NCBI GenBank assembly: GCA_010015805.1
Contig: ML978124.1
Coordinates: 558,001-622,000, forward strand
Direction: 5' to 3'
Length of the DNA stretch: 64,000 bases
Source: Rhizodiscina lignyota
Taxonomy: Eukaryota > Ascomycota > Dothideomycetes > Aulographales > Rhizodiscinaceae
The notes under the pieces were generated by a model. The model had not been told where the DNA came from and made no database searches. It was given only the letters and a program-made list of their open reading frames with translations. The translations under genes and the position numbers were made by a program. Each line of letters opens with the position of its first letter. The stretch's first letter is position 1. Positions 10,188 to 20,276 of this stretch are shown one piece after another.

Positions 10188-11630
10188 ATGGCGGAGTCAA
10201 AGCAATTGCATCTAACCGCGTTCATGCGGCCGGTGAGCTTGCATACTGGAGCTTGGAGGATGCCGAACGCGTACGCCGATGGAAATTTCAACCTCTCCCA
10301 TCTCAAAGAGTTTATAAAGAAACTGGAAGAGGCCAAATTCGATGCGTTCTTCATGGCCGATCACCTTGCTGTCCTGAACATGCCCGTCGAGGCTCTTAAG
10401 CGGAGCCACACCACGACTTCTTTCGAGCCATTTACGCTACTCTCTGCCCTCTCTCAAGTCACGGAGAGAATTGGATTGGCCGCAACGGCCTCTAGTACTT
10501 ACGATTTCCCTTATCACGTCGCTCGTCGTTTTGCCTCACTGGATCATATCAGCAATGGGCGGGCGGCATGGAACATTGTCACCACCGGCAACCCGGAATC
10601 CTCGAAGAACTTTGGCTTCGATGAGCATATGGAGCACGGCGATCGCTATAAGCGGGCTCGAGAATTCTATGATGTGGTTACCGGCCTATGGGACAGTTTT
10701 GCTGACGATGCCTTCGTACGTGATCAAGAGAGCGGCATCTACATGGACCCGGAGAAGATGCATGTGCTGGATCACAAGGGCGACGACCTCAAGGTACGCG
10801 GGCCGCTAAATATCGCACGCCCTGTTCAAGGCTGGCCCGTTATTGTTCAGGCTGGTCAATCCGAACCTGGCAAGCAGCTGGCAGCGGAAACGGCCGAGGC
10901 GGTATTCTGCTCGCCGAAAGATATGGAAGGCGCAAAAGCTCTGTATGCAGATATCAAGGGACGCGCTGTCGCTGCTGGTCGCGATCCCAATCATTTGAAG
11001 ATTCTGCCTGCTGCGCTCATCGTCGTTGGCGATAGTATCGAGGATGCTCAGGCGAAGCGCCTCAAAGTCGACAGCCTGGTTCACTATGACAGCGCCATTG
11101 CCTCACTGTCGATTGCGCTTGGGACTGATGCATCAAAATTCGACCCAGATGAGCTGCTCCCAACAGATATACCCGACACAAACGCATCCAAGACTGGTCG
11201 CGCTGGAGTTCTGAGGGTTGCCGAGAAGGAAAAGCTGACTGTGCGGCAACTTGCACAACGCTGGGGCGGTTATTCCGGGCTAGCATTCGTGGGCTCACCG
11301 GAGACAATCGCTGACGAAATGGCTACTTGGCTGGCCGAGGAGGCATGCGATGGGTTTACTGTCACCTTCCCATTCCTGCCGCAAGGCTTGGATGGTGTTG
11401 TGTATCGCTTGGTACCAGAGTTGCAGCGCCGTGGTCTCTTTCGTCGCGATTATGAAGGTACGACCTTGCGGGAACACCTTGGTCTTCCGCGGCCGGAGAA
11501 CCGATTCTACCCCAAGGAGACCAAGGAAACCAAGGAGATAACCGAGACGAAGGAGACGAAGAAAGAGAATGGTGTGAACGGAAATGGCGTCACGCCACCT
11601 GCGAAGAAGAGAAAAACTCGTCATTCATGA
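10188..11630 (+). CDS. FMN-dependent monooxygenase, NtaA/SnaA/DszA/SoxA family
   Basis: Intronless, about 480 aa from the ATG at 10188 (context ACCATGG). This is a luciferase-like flavin monooxygenase of the nitrilotriacetate monooxygenase component A type. Marks are LTAFMRPVSLHTGAWR near the N-terminus, FFMADHLAVL, the FMN/substrate-pocket run TASSTYDFPYHVARRFASLDH, GRAAWNIVTT and VIVQAGQSEPGKQLA. Bacterial members use reduced flavin from a partner reductase to attack C-N or C-S bonds; no reductase gene lies in this window. The last ~35 residues are unusual, a KET-rich run (KETKETKEITETKETK) ending in a basic, nuclear-signal-like PPAKKRKTRHS. The lack of introns, unlike most neighbours, fits a bacterial origin, but that is inference. 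It is the leftmost member of the candidate catabolic cluster. Confidence 0.9.
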   Translation: MAESKQLHLTAFMRPVSLHTGAWRMPNAYADGNFNLSHLKEFIKKLEEAKFDAFFMADHLAVLNMPVEALKRSHTTTSFEPFTLLSALSQVTERIGLAATASSTYDFPYHVARRFASLDHISNGRAAWNIVTTGNPESSKNFGFDEHMEHGDRYKRAREFYDVVTGLWDSFADDAFVRDQESGIYMDPEKMHVLDHKGDDLKVRGPLNIARPVQGWPVIVQAGQSEPGKQLAAETAEAVFCSPKDMEGAKALYADIKGRAVAAGRDPNHLKILPAALIVVGDSIEDAQAKRLKVDSLVHYDSAIASLSIALGTDASKFDPDELLPTDIPDTNASKTGRAGVLRVAEKEKLTVRQLAQRWGGYSGLAFVGSPETIADEMATWLAEEACDGFTVTFPFLPQGLDGVVYRLVPELQRRGLFRRDYEGTTLREHLGLPRPENRFYPKETKETKEITETKETKKENGVNGNGVTPPAKKRKTRHS

Positions 11631-13833
11631 ATTTCATACCAGATCTGCCGTCTCGGCTCAATGGCATTTAGTATTGCCAACGTGATCTCTAGTAATGAAG
11701 TGTATACCCGCATGGTGCTCGGGACTCGGGAGTTGGGAAGGACATCGGAATATTTTTGTTGGGTAATTGTTGGTCTATGTAATGTCTCTGAGAAGATTCT
11801 CTGGGTTTCGGAATCAAAAGGTTCGTAGCTTTTGGTAGATGAATTCGATATATAGAGATCTGAGGTTGCGTCCGACTCAAAGTACCTTCAAGACAGAGGA
11901 ACACTCAGTTCAGAGATGCAATCGATCAAACGACTCCACAATGTGATTATGTGAAGGAGCCACTTTCCCGCGAGCGAACGGCCCGCAGAGCCACTCTATA
12001 AGATTCGCCTTCAGCACTTCTAAGAAGCTCCCGCATATTAGTGAGTTTACATTTGAGGTTATCATAGAGTAGCTTATAAGGTCTGCCTTAAAAGATTTGT
12101 TTCTTGTTATCGCTGAAAAGAGAAGCTGGTAGAGGTCTCATACGCCTATGAAAAACTAGCTCTTTCGTACGGCTAGGCTTTGGCTGCAGTAGCCGGCTGC
12201 AGGGGATAGCTTCTTCTCAAATCGACAGTCATGCAGGATGAACTTGCCGGAAATGGTAGAGTCGTTCAAGCAATTGCACAGAGATGATTTCATTTCATTG
12301 CCGTTCCAGGTGCTCGGAGAATGTGGATCTGCAACATAGCTGTAGGTATCATGGAGCCCCGACAACCAGGACCAGTCTAGATCTCCTCGAGACGCACGCT
12401 GCGATGCAGAACAGGGCAGCAAAGGGGAGGATAGGTTAGAAGTTTCCGCTTGGCCGAAGTAGTCGCGAGTAATGTACGAATGATGAGAATGGCCAGATCT
12501 TGAAAATAACAACCCCGCAAGAGTCAGCGAAGCTCTCACTGGCTTGAGCTTATGATTCGGCCTGGGACCCATCCTCAGACTGGGGATGGGAAGCACACAG
12601 CCAGGTGCATGTGTGGTAGAGTGCAAGCTTCATTAGTGGCCCATAGACGCGGAACGGGTTTGACAGTAAGGCGACTAATGAATCATAGCTGAATAAACAA
12701 TATTGCGGCTTGGCAGGAGAAGTGAACTTCAGCAGAGATATTTAAATGAACATCAAAAAATGATTTCGTTTTCATTGCATAAATCTAAAGAACGGAACGG
12801 AGAGACGTGGCCGTTGCAATATGCAGAGAAGAAAATTGTGCAAGCTCAACACACTGCTTGGAAGATGGATCTCTCGCTCGCAGTACACTGCCTCGAGTGT
12901 CAGCAAAGGCTTGTCACCTGCGATTTGTAGAACTCTATTGTGTGACAGCCTTGTCGCCAAAGGTTTTCCTTGCACCGTTCTCGGAGCAGGGGATGGAGGG
13001 CTGAATACCTAGGCATCGAGCACACACAGGATCGTATGCTTCGGCAGATAGTTTTGCTGGATGTCCGACTGCGATGATGGCATCGACGCTACTAACAAGG
13101 GTTTCCGCTACAATCCGGGGCTCCACGATCCAAGATATTGGCACCAGACTGTTGGAGAGAGGTGCTGTGCCTCACGGCTGAAAACGCCAAAGCTCTCGGA
13201 ACTTACCGTTCGGGACGCTATATCCAGCTCTACCAGGCAAGGAAGGCGAGCTTTCACTCTCGTTAATGATTCAGTGAAGGATTCATCAGCAGTTATGTAC
13301 GTGAATTTATACGAGTGAAAGCGAGCCAGTTGAGCACAAATTCCGCGCTTGAGCGACTCATTTAACCCCCTATCCGACGGAAAAGAAGCATTGTTTGAAT
13401 CGCTGGCGGCGGGACGACGCCCTCAGCCGCAGCCACCGGCTTGCTCCTTGCATCAAGTCGCGCGGCCGTCACAGCATGGGTGCGTTGTCTCGGGGCTCCC
13501 GGCCAAATTTAAGGTGTTCGCTTGAGTCGTGTTCTGGGCCCATGGGGTGCCGCCGTCGTGTGTGGGGAATCGAGGATAACGTTCTCCAGCTGTGCTGAAC
13601 AACACCACAGATGGCGGCGCAAGAAATATATAGAAAAGCAGGCTTGGTTGCGCACGCGCCTACTAAGAGTCTGTTGCAGAGGTCATGAATCAGTGGTGAA
13701 TATTATTGTCTCCTTAATAGTTGTCTCCTCCTCCTGTACCATCTCTTCGTCTCTTTTGGTCTCGTGTGGTTGAGCCCTTTTACCTTCTCCTTGATCACGG
13801 GTTCTCACCGCCAACTTCGTTCCCCCAACAAAC
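11631..13833. other. 2.2-kb intergenic region upstream of the MFS gene
   Basis: No gene supported. A 156-codon minus-strand frame (12156-12626) and several 60-90-codon frames lack any family signal. The right ~300 bp are probably the transporter's promoter and leader. Confidence 0.5.
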
Positions 13834-15756
13834 ATGTCGGCCAACGAAAAGGAAGCGCATCCGGTGGAAACCCACGAGCACCAGATGGATCACGAGGTGG
13901 TGCACGTCGTCAAGACGGTGCATGCCGATGGCGTAACAGATCTCGTGGATGCCAAAGCAGTCGGTGGCGATGTGAAGGACATGCCAAAAGGTTATTACTA
14001 CAGCCCGCAGTTTATTGGCACGGTTTTAGCACAATGTGTTGCTAGTATATGTGCATATCTTGGTTGGGTATTGCCTGCCAACACGCTGTAAGCATCTAGC
14101 AGAGATTAAACGCTATCGACGCGCGCTAATCCATCAAACAGCTCCCTCATCAACGAGGATATTGGTCCATCAGCGAATCTTAATTGGGTAGCAACAGCGT
14201 GGACTCTCGGCAGCGCCGTTGGCTTTCTCCTCGTTGGACGTATTTCAGACATCTTCGGCCGCAAATGGATGGTCATGGGCACTCAGGTGCTCTGCCTCAT
14301 CGGCATGATCATGGGGGCAACCGCGAAGAGCATCAACGTCCTCATTGGTGCCGAACTCCTTAACGGTCTCTCTGCAGCCGCGCAGCTGAGTTTCGGCATT
14401 GTTCTTGGCGAGATCGTACCGAACTCCGCAAGAGGACCAATTGTCACGATTGTCTTTTTGAGCAGTCTTCCATTTGCCGTCTTCGGGCCCGTGATCGCGA
14501 GATCATTCATCTTACAGACCGCTGCTGGTTGGCGCTGGAGCTTCTATCTAGGCATCATCTTCGACATTATTGCACTCGCGCTATATGCTTTCTTTTACCA
14601 CCCGCCTCGATACTCCCAATTGCACGTCCACGGCAAGACGGTCTGGGAACAATTCAAGGCGCTTGACTTTGGTGGAATTTTCTTGTTCTGCGCCGGTATG
14701 GCGCTTTTTCTTATCGGTCTATCTTGGGGAGGTACGGCGTACCCATGGGCCTCCGCTCATGTGGTCTCAACAATTGTCATTGGTGGCATGACACTTGTGG
14801 CCTTCGTCCTCTATGGTAAGCTCACCTTTCACGAGAAGGGCGAAAGATCTAATATTAACTTCTTCTCAGAGGCCTATGTTGTGAAAGGCCAGGCGCTCAT
14901 GCCACCTCGCCTTTTCAAGAATATCGGTTTCGACGCCATCGTTATTATCGCAGCAGTCGGCGCGATGATATACTACAGCATGACGGTGCTGTGGCCCACC
15001 ATCATCAGCACTCTCTACACGAGCGACATCATGGAGATTGGCTGGCAGTCATCCGTCGTCGGTGGCGGCGTTCTGCTCGGCCAGTGCATGAGCGGCTTCG
15101 CCATCTCATACGTTCCAAAAGTCAAGATTCAGACAATCATAGCAGGAGTGCTAGCTGCTGTCTTCGTGGGCGCGCTCGCTTCTATTGATGTAACACGCCA
15201 CGCAGCAACGATCGCCTTGGGAGTTCTCGGATGCGTGGCTATCGGTTACGTCGACAACATCTCCTTCCCCGGCGTTACGCTTGTGTGGGAACCGCAGGAC
15301 ATCGGTCTTGCAACCGGCGTCATGGGCTCGATCCGCGCTGTTGGCGGCGCAGTGGCTCAAGCACTCTACGTCTCCATCCTCACAAATAAAGTCGCACATT
15401 ACATGCCCGAATACATCTCGCCAGCTGCCGTCTCTGCTGGACTACCCGAATCGTCGCTTCCTGCGCTATTCACAGCTATTGCAGCCGGTACAGGCAATTT
15501 CAGCAGCGTGCCAGGCTTCAATGCCGCTGTTGGTGCGGCGGTGGGCGAGCAGCTGAAGCATGCCTACAGAGACAGCTTCAGAATTGTGTTTTATACCACC
15601 ATTCCATTCAGCGTGCTGCTCATCATTGGTGCGTGCTTTGTGCCGAACATGGAGAAATATCTTAGCGGCAATGTGGCGAAGAGGTTACAGAAGATGGGAA
15701 GCAAGGATGGAGAAGCAAAGGGTGCCCAATCGCTGAAGGAAATTGAGATGGTGTAA
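13834..15756 (+). CDS. MFS transporter, TRI12/siderophore-efflux-like (14-TMS type)
   Basis: Exons 13834-14087 and 14142-15756 with a 54-bp intron give about 622 aa. A hydrophilic N-terminus of ~50 residues (His/Glu/Asp-rich) is followed by many hydrophobic spans. The MFS loop signature between spans 2 and 3 is clear: VGRISDIFGRKWMV. Later runs such as GWRWSFYLGIIFDIIAL and VGGGVLLGQCMSGF fit the fungal TRI12 family, which exports trichothecenes or handles siderophores and other small molecules. It probably sits in the plasma membrane and moves a substrate or product of the neighbouring catabolic genes, but direction and cargo cannot be read from sequence. The splice is phase 2 and joins PANTL to SLINEDIG without loss. 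Confidence 0.9.
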
Positions 15757-16247
15757 TTATATGTATCGGCTTTTCAGTTTGCGATCACTCAATCTATATG
15801 ATATTTATGAGACACATCCCAGTATCAGAGTATCATGCTGACTCTAAATTCTGCGCCTCTGCCAGACTGGTGGACTCTCTCCTTCCTGGACTTCTGTATA
15901 CGGTATTTGTGTATATGATCAGCCTGAAGGTCTACCCTCTACTCATATTATTCTCTACAGGTGGTAACATATGATTCTCGTGCGTGAGAGAGTGAGGGTA
16001 ATTAGATAGCGCCTTCGCTTTCCGAATTTTCGAGGCGCTCTGTCAGGAGGTGCTCGTAGCGTCACTAGTGCGAGGACGTGCACTCGTATACATTCCTTCC
16101 CTTGAGATTCTAGATGATCTCACAGCAGGTCTGTGGCTTAAAGAGCTCACCTCTATCTGCACCACTCTTCAACGACCGTATGTCTATGCACGTCGACATG
16201 ATGTTCAAGAGACAGATCAAGAAGATTATTCAAATGACGTCGTACAT
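15757..16247. other. Convergent 3' intergenic region
   Basis: About 490 bp lie between the 3' ends of the MFS gene (+) and the cyclase-like gene (-). Nothing further recognised. Confidence 0.5.
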
Positions 16248-17352
16248 TCAAAAGAGTGCCATGCAGTTTGGTGGCGATGCTACTGCCCTGGGGTGGTTCA
16301 GAGGACTAGAAGTCACGAAAAAGGTCCATCTGTTCAGCTTCCTGCACAGCTCCGCTAACCGCTCCAGATCAAACATCTCACCAATCGGCACACCCCATCC
16401 AGCCAGCAAGATATGGTGCATGGTCCAATCGTTGTCGCGGTTCGGTCGAACTTCGAAACTGACCCCGTCGCCTGCCACCGCCACGATATGGTTATCCCAC
16501 ATGAAGCGTGTCACCGCCTCGCTCTGGATGAGTCCGCTGTGCGCATGCTTCTCCACTTTCGTGTTTGTCCGGTACTGCTCCTTCTCCTTCATCGAGAGAG
16601 AGTCCCACGTCTTAGTAAAGCCGCAGCGTAAGAAGAAGATGTCACCGGGCTTGAATTCAATCTTGCACTGCTTCGCAATTTCCAGAACCTCCTCGAGCGT
16701 AATTGCGGTGCCGTCCATACCATTGACCTCGAGGCCCTTTTGCTCGGCGTAAGAGACGTAGTCGATTAGGAACCCCCGAGCTGCAATTCCATCCTGCGCC
16801 CAGTGTCCGACGCCAATCCGGTCGTTCTTAAGATCCGTGATTTCGTCCCCAGTGGTGCCTCCGTACCATTTTTGCTTGCCATCTGATTGTTTTGCGCTAA
16901 AATGGCGGAAACCATCCCATTGAGAGCTGGCCTGGGGATTGAAGCGCCAGATATCGTCCCATGCGATTCCTTCAAAGTTTGGAATTGACACTATCTCATG
17001 TTCACCTGAAATGATGGGCGAAATGGTCAGCGTGCACTTCAAAGGCCCAGAAGGATTATACCCATCAGCCTGGCATACATTGGAATCGATTGAACCCTGC
17101 ATTGATCGTTAGAGTGAGGGCACATATCGTTCAAGGACAGGACTGCACACCCGGTGTCTCCAGCTTGGTCATGTCCCAGTTCAAGCAAACTCGCTCGCCA
17201 GTCTGCACTTCTGACTTGACTACTTCTGCCACATGAGCTGGAGTCAGATACCTGAGCATTCCAAGACCTTCATCTCTGCTGCCTGGCTTCGCTGGCCAGA
17301 ACTGTCTCTTGTTCTTTAGCTCGTCGAACTTTGGCAGGTCAGCAAAGGACAT
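16248..17352 (-). CDS. Cyclase-family metal-dependent hydrolase (PF04199-like), with an 18-bp microexon
   Basis: Minus strand, three exons: 17352-17151, 17096-17079 (18 bp) and 17005-16248, about 325 aa. Introns are 54 bp (gtgtgc...atgcag) and 73 bp (gtatgc...tttcag). With the microexon the sequence reads ETPG-FNRFQ-CEHEIVS, matching the shape of fungal cyclase-like proteins; skipping it leaves either a frame break or an odd insert. Family marks are AWDDIWRFNPQASSQWDGFRHF, a likely metal/substrate region, then PGDIFFLRCGFTKTW, and near the C-terminus VAVAGDGVSFEVRP and NRWTFFVTSSPLN. Relatives include kynurenine formamidase and isatin hydrolase, which open amide or lactam rings or hydrate acids. 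The true substrate is unknown. The gene is divergent from the AtuA-like gene, with a 558-bp shared promoter. Confidence 0.87.
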
Positions 17353-17910
17353 GGCTGCAATTACTCTAAGGTTGTCAGCCTATTGGTAGCTAGTTTAGAT
17401 AATTGCTGGTTGTATATCGTATTGTGTTCGACCAATCTTAAGGGGCTTAGACCGCGCTCTTTGAAGAAAGAGAGGTACCGAGTCCCACAAGATATGCTGT
17501 ACGTCAGAATTCTTAGATAGTTGCCCAGCAGCATCTAAGAGATCCGAGGAGAATATGTCATGAGCAATGAGGGGATACATGCAAAAGTCCGCGGATACTG
17601 GCTGGATATTGACTTAACCGCGGTAATGACATAGCTAGTTGCCCGAGCATTCAGGATGCCACTCCTTTCCCATTACCTCATGGACTGACGGATACTAGCT
17701 ATTCTGGTCCTCTCGCATGCTATTTACGCGGCCGGTGCAGTTCAAGAATCGCAATCAACCTGCAAGAGTAGCACGAGCTCTGGTGGACCCTGATCGATGA
17801 TATGAGATAGCCGACATTGTTTCCGCCATATTTATACCATCAGTGCATTGATCGTTGAGCAAGACCCGTCTGGTGCGACATTTAGAATCGATCGTTTCGA
17901 CAATTCAAGG
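17353..17910. promoter_or_regulatory. Shared divergent promoter of the cyclase-like and AtuA-like genes
   Basis: These 558 bp lie between two start codons pointing apart. The region contains two CCGCGG palindromes 29 bp apart (17589-17594 and 17618-17623). The second is part of TAACCGCGG (17615-17623), the reverse complement of CCGCGGTTA, a 9-mer found twice in the regulator's promoter. A CCTCGG site on the minus strand (CCGAGG, 17544-17549) matches the core bound by CTF1/FarA regulators in other fungi. This suggests co-control by the nearby Zn2Cys6 protein; it is inference, not proof. Confidence 0.55.
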
Positions 17911-19917
17911 ATGAGTTCGATTCAGCAAAATGGTCACCATGACGAACGGGGCACCCGCCCTGTCCGTATTGCAAACTGCTCTGGAGGACAAATGGAGCCG
18001 GGGTGGCAGATGCGAAAACAAGCCAGTTTGGGCAACGTCGACTTTATCACTGGTGATTGGCTTGCGGAGAACAATATCGCGCAGGAAGCAGCGGCCATGG
18101 AGGCTGGGACTGGAGAAGGCTTCAAAAAGAATGCCTGGGAGGCTCTCCAATTGAGCATGGAGGTGATCAATCAGAAACGCATCAAAGTGGTCATCAATGG
18201 CGGAGGACTCAGTCCGCAGAATCTTGCAAAGCGGTGTCAGGAGCTCATCGACAAGAACAACTACAACCTGACTGTCGCGTTTGTGTCTGGCGACAACATG
18301 GTGGGTCAAGTCCGATCCTCGCTGAAGGAGCGTGGGAGCCTGCCAAAATCCTTCCAAGACATCAACAACAACGCCCACAAGGACACGAATTTCAAACCCG
18401 AGGACGTGCTTGCGTGTACTGCGTACATCGGCGCTCGAGGCATCGTGAAGGGCCTCGAAGCGGGCGCGGATCTGATCCTTTGCGGCCGCGTCGCCGATGC
18501 ATCTCCCGTTATCGGGGCTTGTATGTGGTGGTGGGGCTGGTCAGACACCGATTACAACCGGTTGGCGGGTGCCTTCTTGACAGGCCATCTCCTCGAGTGT
18601 TCCGGATACATCACCGGATCCAACTACTCCGGCTTCCATCGCTTCCCTCTCGAACGTTTTGTCGATGTCGGATTTCCCATTGGCGAGATCGAACGGGATG
18701 GATCATGCATCATCACCAAGCACGAAGGTACAAACGGCATGGTGACAGAAGATACAGTGAAGTGCCAGTTTCTCTATGAAATCCAAGGAAACGTATATTT
18801 GAACAGCGATGTCACGGCCCTGCTCGACAATGTCCAAGTGCGCCAGGTGTCGAAGGACCGCGTGCATTTTTCTGGCATGGCTGGACGGCCTCCTCCACCA
18901 ACTACAAAATTAGCAATATTCTATAAAGGTGGTTGGGAATCTCAGAACTTGAGCAATGCTGCTGGCTATGCGACACGGAAGAAATATCTATTGTATGAGA
19001 TGCAGGTGCGAGCTCGTCTCGCAGAACAAGGTTTAAACGAGGCATTTGATTGCTTAGAATTCCAAGTGTGAGTGATATGCAAATCGACGGATGGGATCTT
19101 CAGGGACTGACATTGAACTTGCACAACAGTGTTGGCACGCCAAAGGAAAATCCGACCTACCAATTGGAGAGCACAACCTACTTTCGCATCTACGCGCAGG
19201 CCGCCACTCCAGAGCCCTTAGCTGCGCTGAAGCTCCTGTTAGCTGATGAGACCATGCAGCATTTCTCAGGTACAGTCTGATCACTTTCTCAAAATCCAAG
19301 AGGAACAGCAGACTGATAAGAGTACCTTAGGCCTCCATTGGTCGCAAGATCTTCGAACGGCGGATCCTAAATCGTTCTACGTCTACTACCCAGCCCTCGT
19401 CTCTCAGGACGAAATCAAAGAAGCAGTCCATCTCCTCGGTCCGGGTGGCAAAACAGTAAAATCCATTGAATGTACTCGGCCTCCCGCATACGAAAAAATG
19501 GGAGAGCGTGAATCCTATGATCCAGTCGATGCGGCGCCTCTGGACTCATTTGGACCTACTGTCCGCATGCCGCTAGGAAACATCGTTCTCGGAAGATCTG
19601 GCGACAAGGGTTCCAATATCAACTGTGGCTTGTTCGTACATCGTCCCGAGATTTGGGAGTGGTTCAGGAGCTTTATGACTCTGGACAGGATGAAGAGTCT
19701 CATTGGTGGAGACTGGAAGGACGAGTACCGTCTGGAGCGCGTAGAGTTCCCGAACATCTATGCGGTTCATTTCGTGATATATGGGATTCTCGGGCGGGGG
19801 GTGAGTAGTTCGACCTTATTGGATAACAGGGGCAAAGGTTTCACGGATTATGTGCGTGTCAAGCATGTTGATGTCCCGGAGAAGTTCCTCCAGTGGTCTT
19901 GGAAAGAGGACGAATAG
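17911..19917 (+). CDS. AtuA-like protein (DUF1446, acyclic terpene utilisation family)
   Basis: Three exons: 17911-19067, 19130-19269 and 19331-19917, about 627 aa. Introns are 62 bp (gtgagt) and 61 bp (gtacag). The N-terminal ~450 residues form the DUF1446/AtuA domain: RPVRIANCSGG, VDFITGDWLAE, VVINGGGLSP, GADLILCGRVADASPV, GHLLECSGYITGSNYSG. The C-terminal part after the splices (VRMPLGNIVLGRSGDKGSN, then IYGILGRGVSSSTLLDNRGK) is the AtuA-like ferredoxin-fold domain common in eukaryotic members. In Pseudomonas, atuA lies in the citronellol/geraniol breakdown operon, but its enzymatic role is not settled. The first ATG in frame is at 17911; the frame upstream has only non-ATG codons. It is divergent from the cyclase-like gene. 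Confidence 0.9.
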
Positions 19918-20040
19918 ATAACGAATTGACGATGTTTGGTACTCCAATATGAAATCTGGGTGTACTTACAAGTGTTCGTCGCTAGAGTTCTTCGACCGAG
20001 TCGTTCATTGAATGAACAACTATGCTACACTTTACCTCGT

Positions 20041-20247
20041 AAAACTGCGCACGGGTCGTGTCGGTAAAGTAGTATGGTATGCATCATTCCAACGTTGCGG
20101 GTGTTCCCACTTAGTTCCCGCGGTTATTCAATCGGCGAAGTTTAGATGCACCCCGCAAAACCCCGCACAGGTTGCATCGGTAAAGTAGTATAGTACGCAC
20201 CATTCCAACATTGCAGGTGTTCCCGCGGTTATTGAACCGCGAAGTTT
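20041..20247 (+). repeat. Tandem ~100-bp direct repeat in the regulator promoter
   Basis: Copy A is 20041-20143 and copy B is 20157-20247. Shared runs include TCGGTAAAGTAGTAT, CATTCCAAC, CCCGCGGTTATT and GCGAAGTTT. Copy A has about 9-10 extra bases just before CCGCGG, and scattered single changes separate the copies. The end of copy B lies only 29 bp before the ATG at 20277, so part of it is probably leader. Confidence 0.85.
20226..20239. promoter_or_regulatory. Candidate Zn2Cys6 operator: CGGTT-N4-AACCG
   Basis: CGGTTATTGAACCG in repeat copy B is an inverted pair of CGG half-sites eight bases apart, with perfect 5-bp arms. The matching place in copy A (20121-20135) is degenerate on its right arm. 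Dimeric fungal Zn2Cys6 proteins typically bind paired CGG triplets, so this is a good candidate autoregulatory site. Confidence 0.5.
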
Positions 20248-20276
20248 CCACTTTGAGTTCCGTGGGAGACACACCA

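Larger units (their letters stand above)
19918..20276. promoter_or_regulatory. Promoter region of the Zn2Cys6 regulator
   Basis: These 359 bp lie between the AtuA-like stop and the regulator's ATG. More than half is taken by the tandem duplication at 20041-20247, which holds two copies of a CCCGCGGTTATT box. The rest shows nothing clear. Confidence 0.6.

Noticed and set aside
12156-12626. 156-codon minus-strand frame upstream of the MFS gene
   Set aside because: No family feature or plausible splice partners were found. Its His/Ser/Cys-rich composition looks random.
17848-17910. Longer N-terminus for the AtuA-like protein
   Set aside because: The upstream extension begins at a TTG codon and lies in the shared promoter. 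The ATG at 17911 is the first proper start.
20211-20276. Longer N-terminus for the Zn2Cys6 regulator
   Set aside because: It would begin at a TTG codon inside the tandem promoter repeat. The ATG at 20277 precedes the zinc cluster properly.
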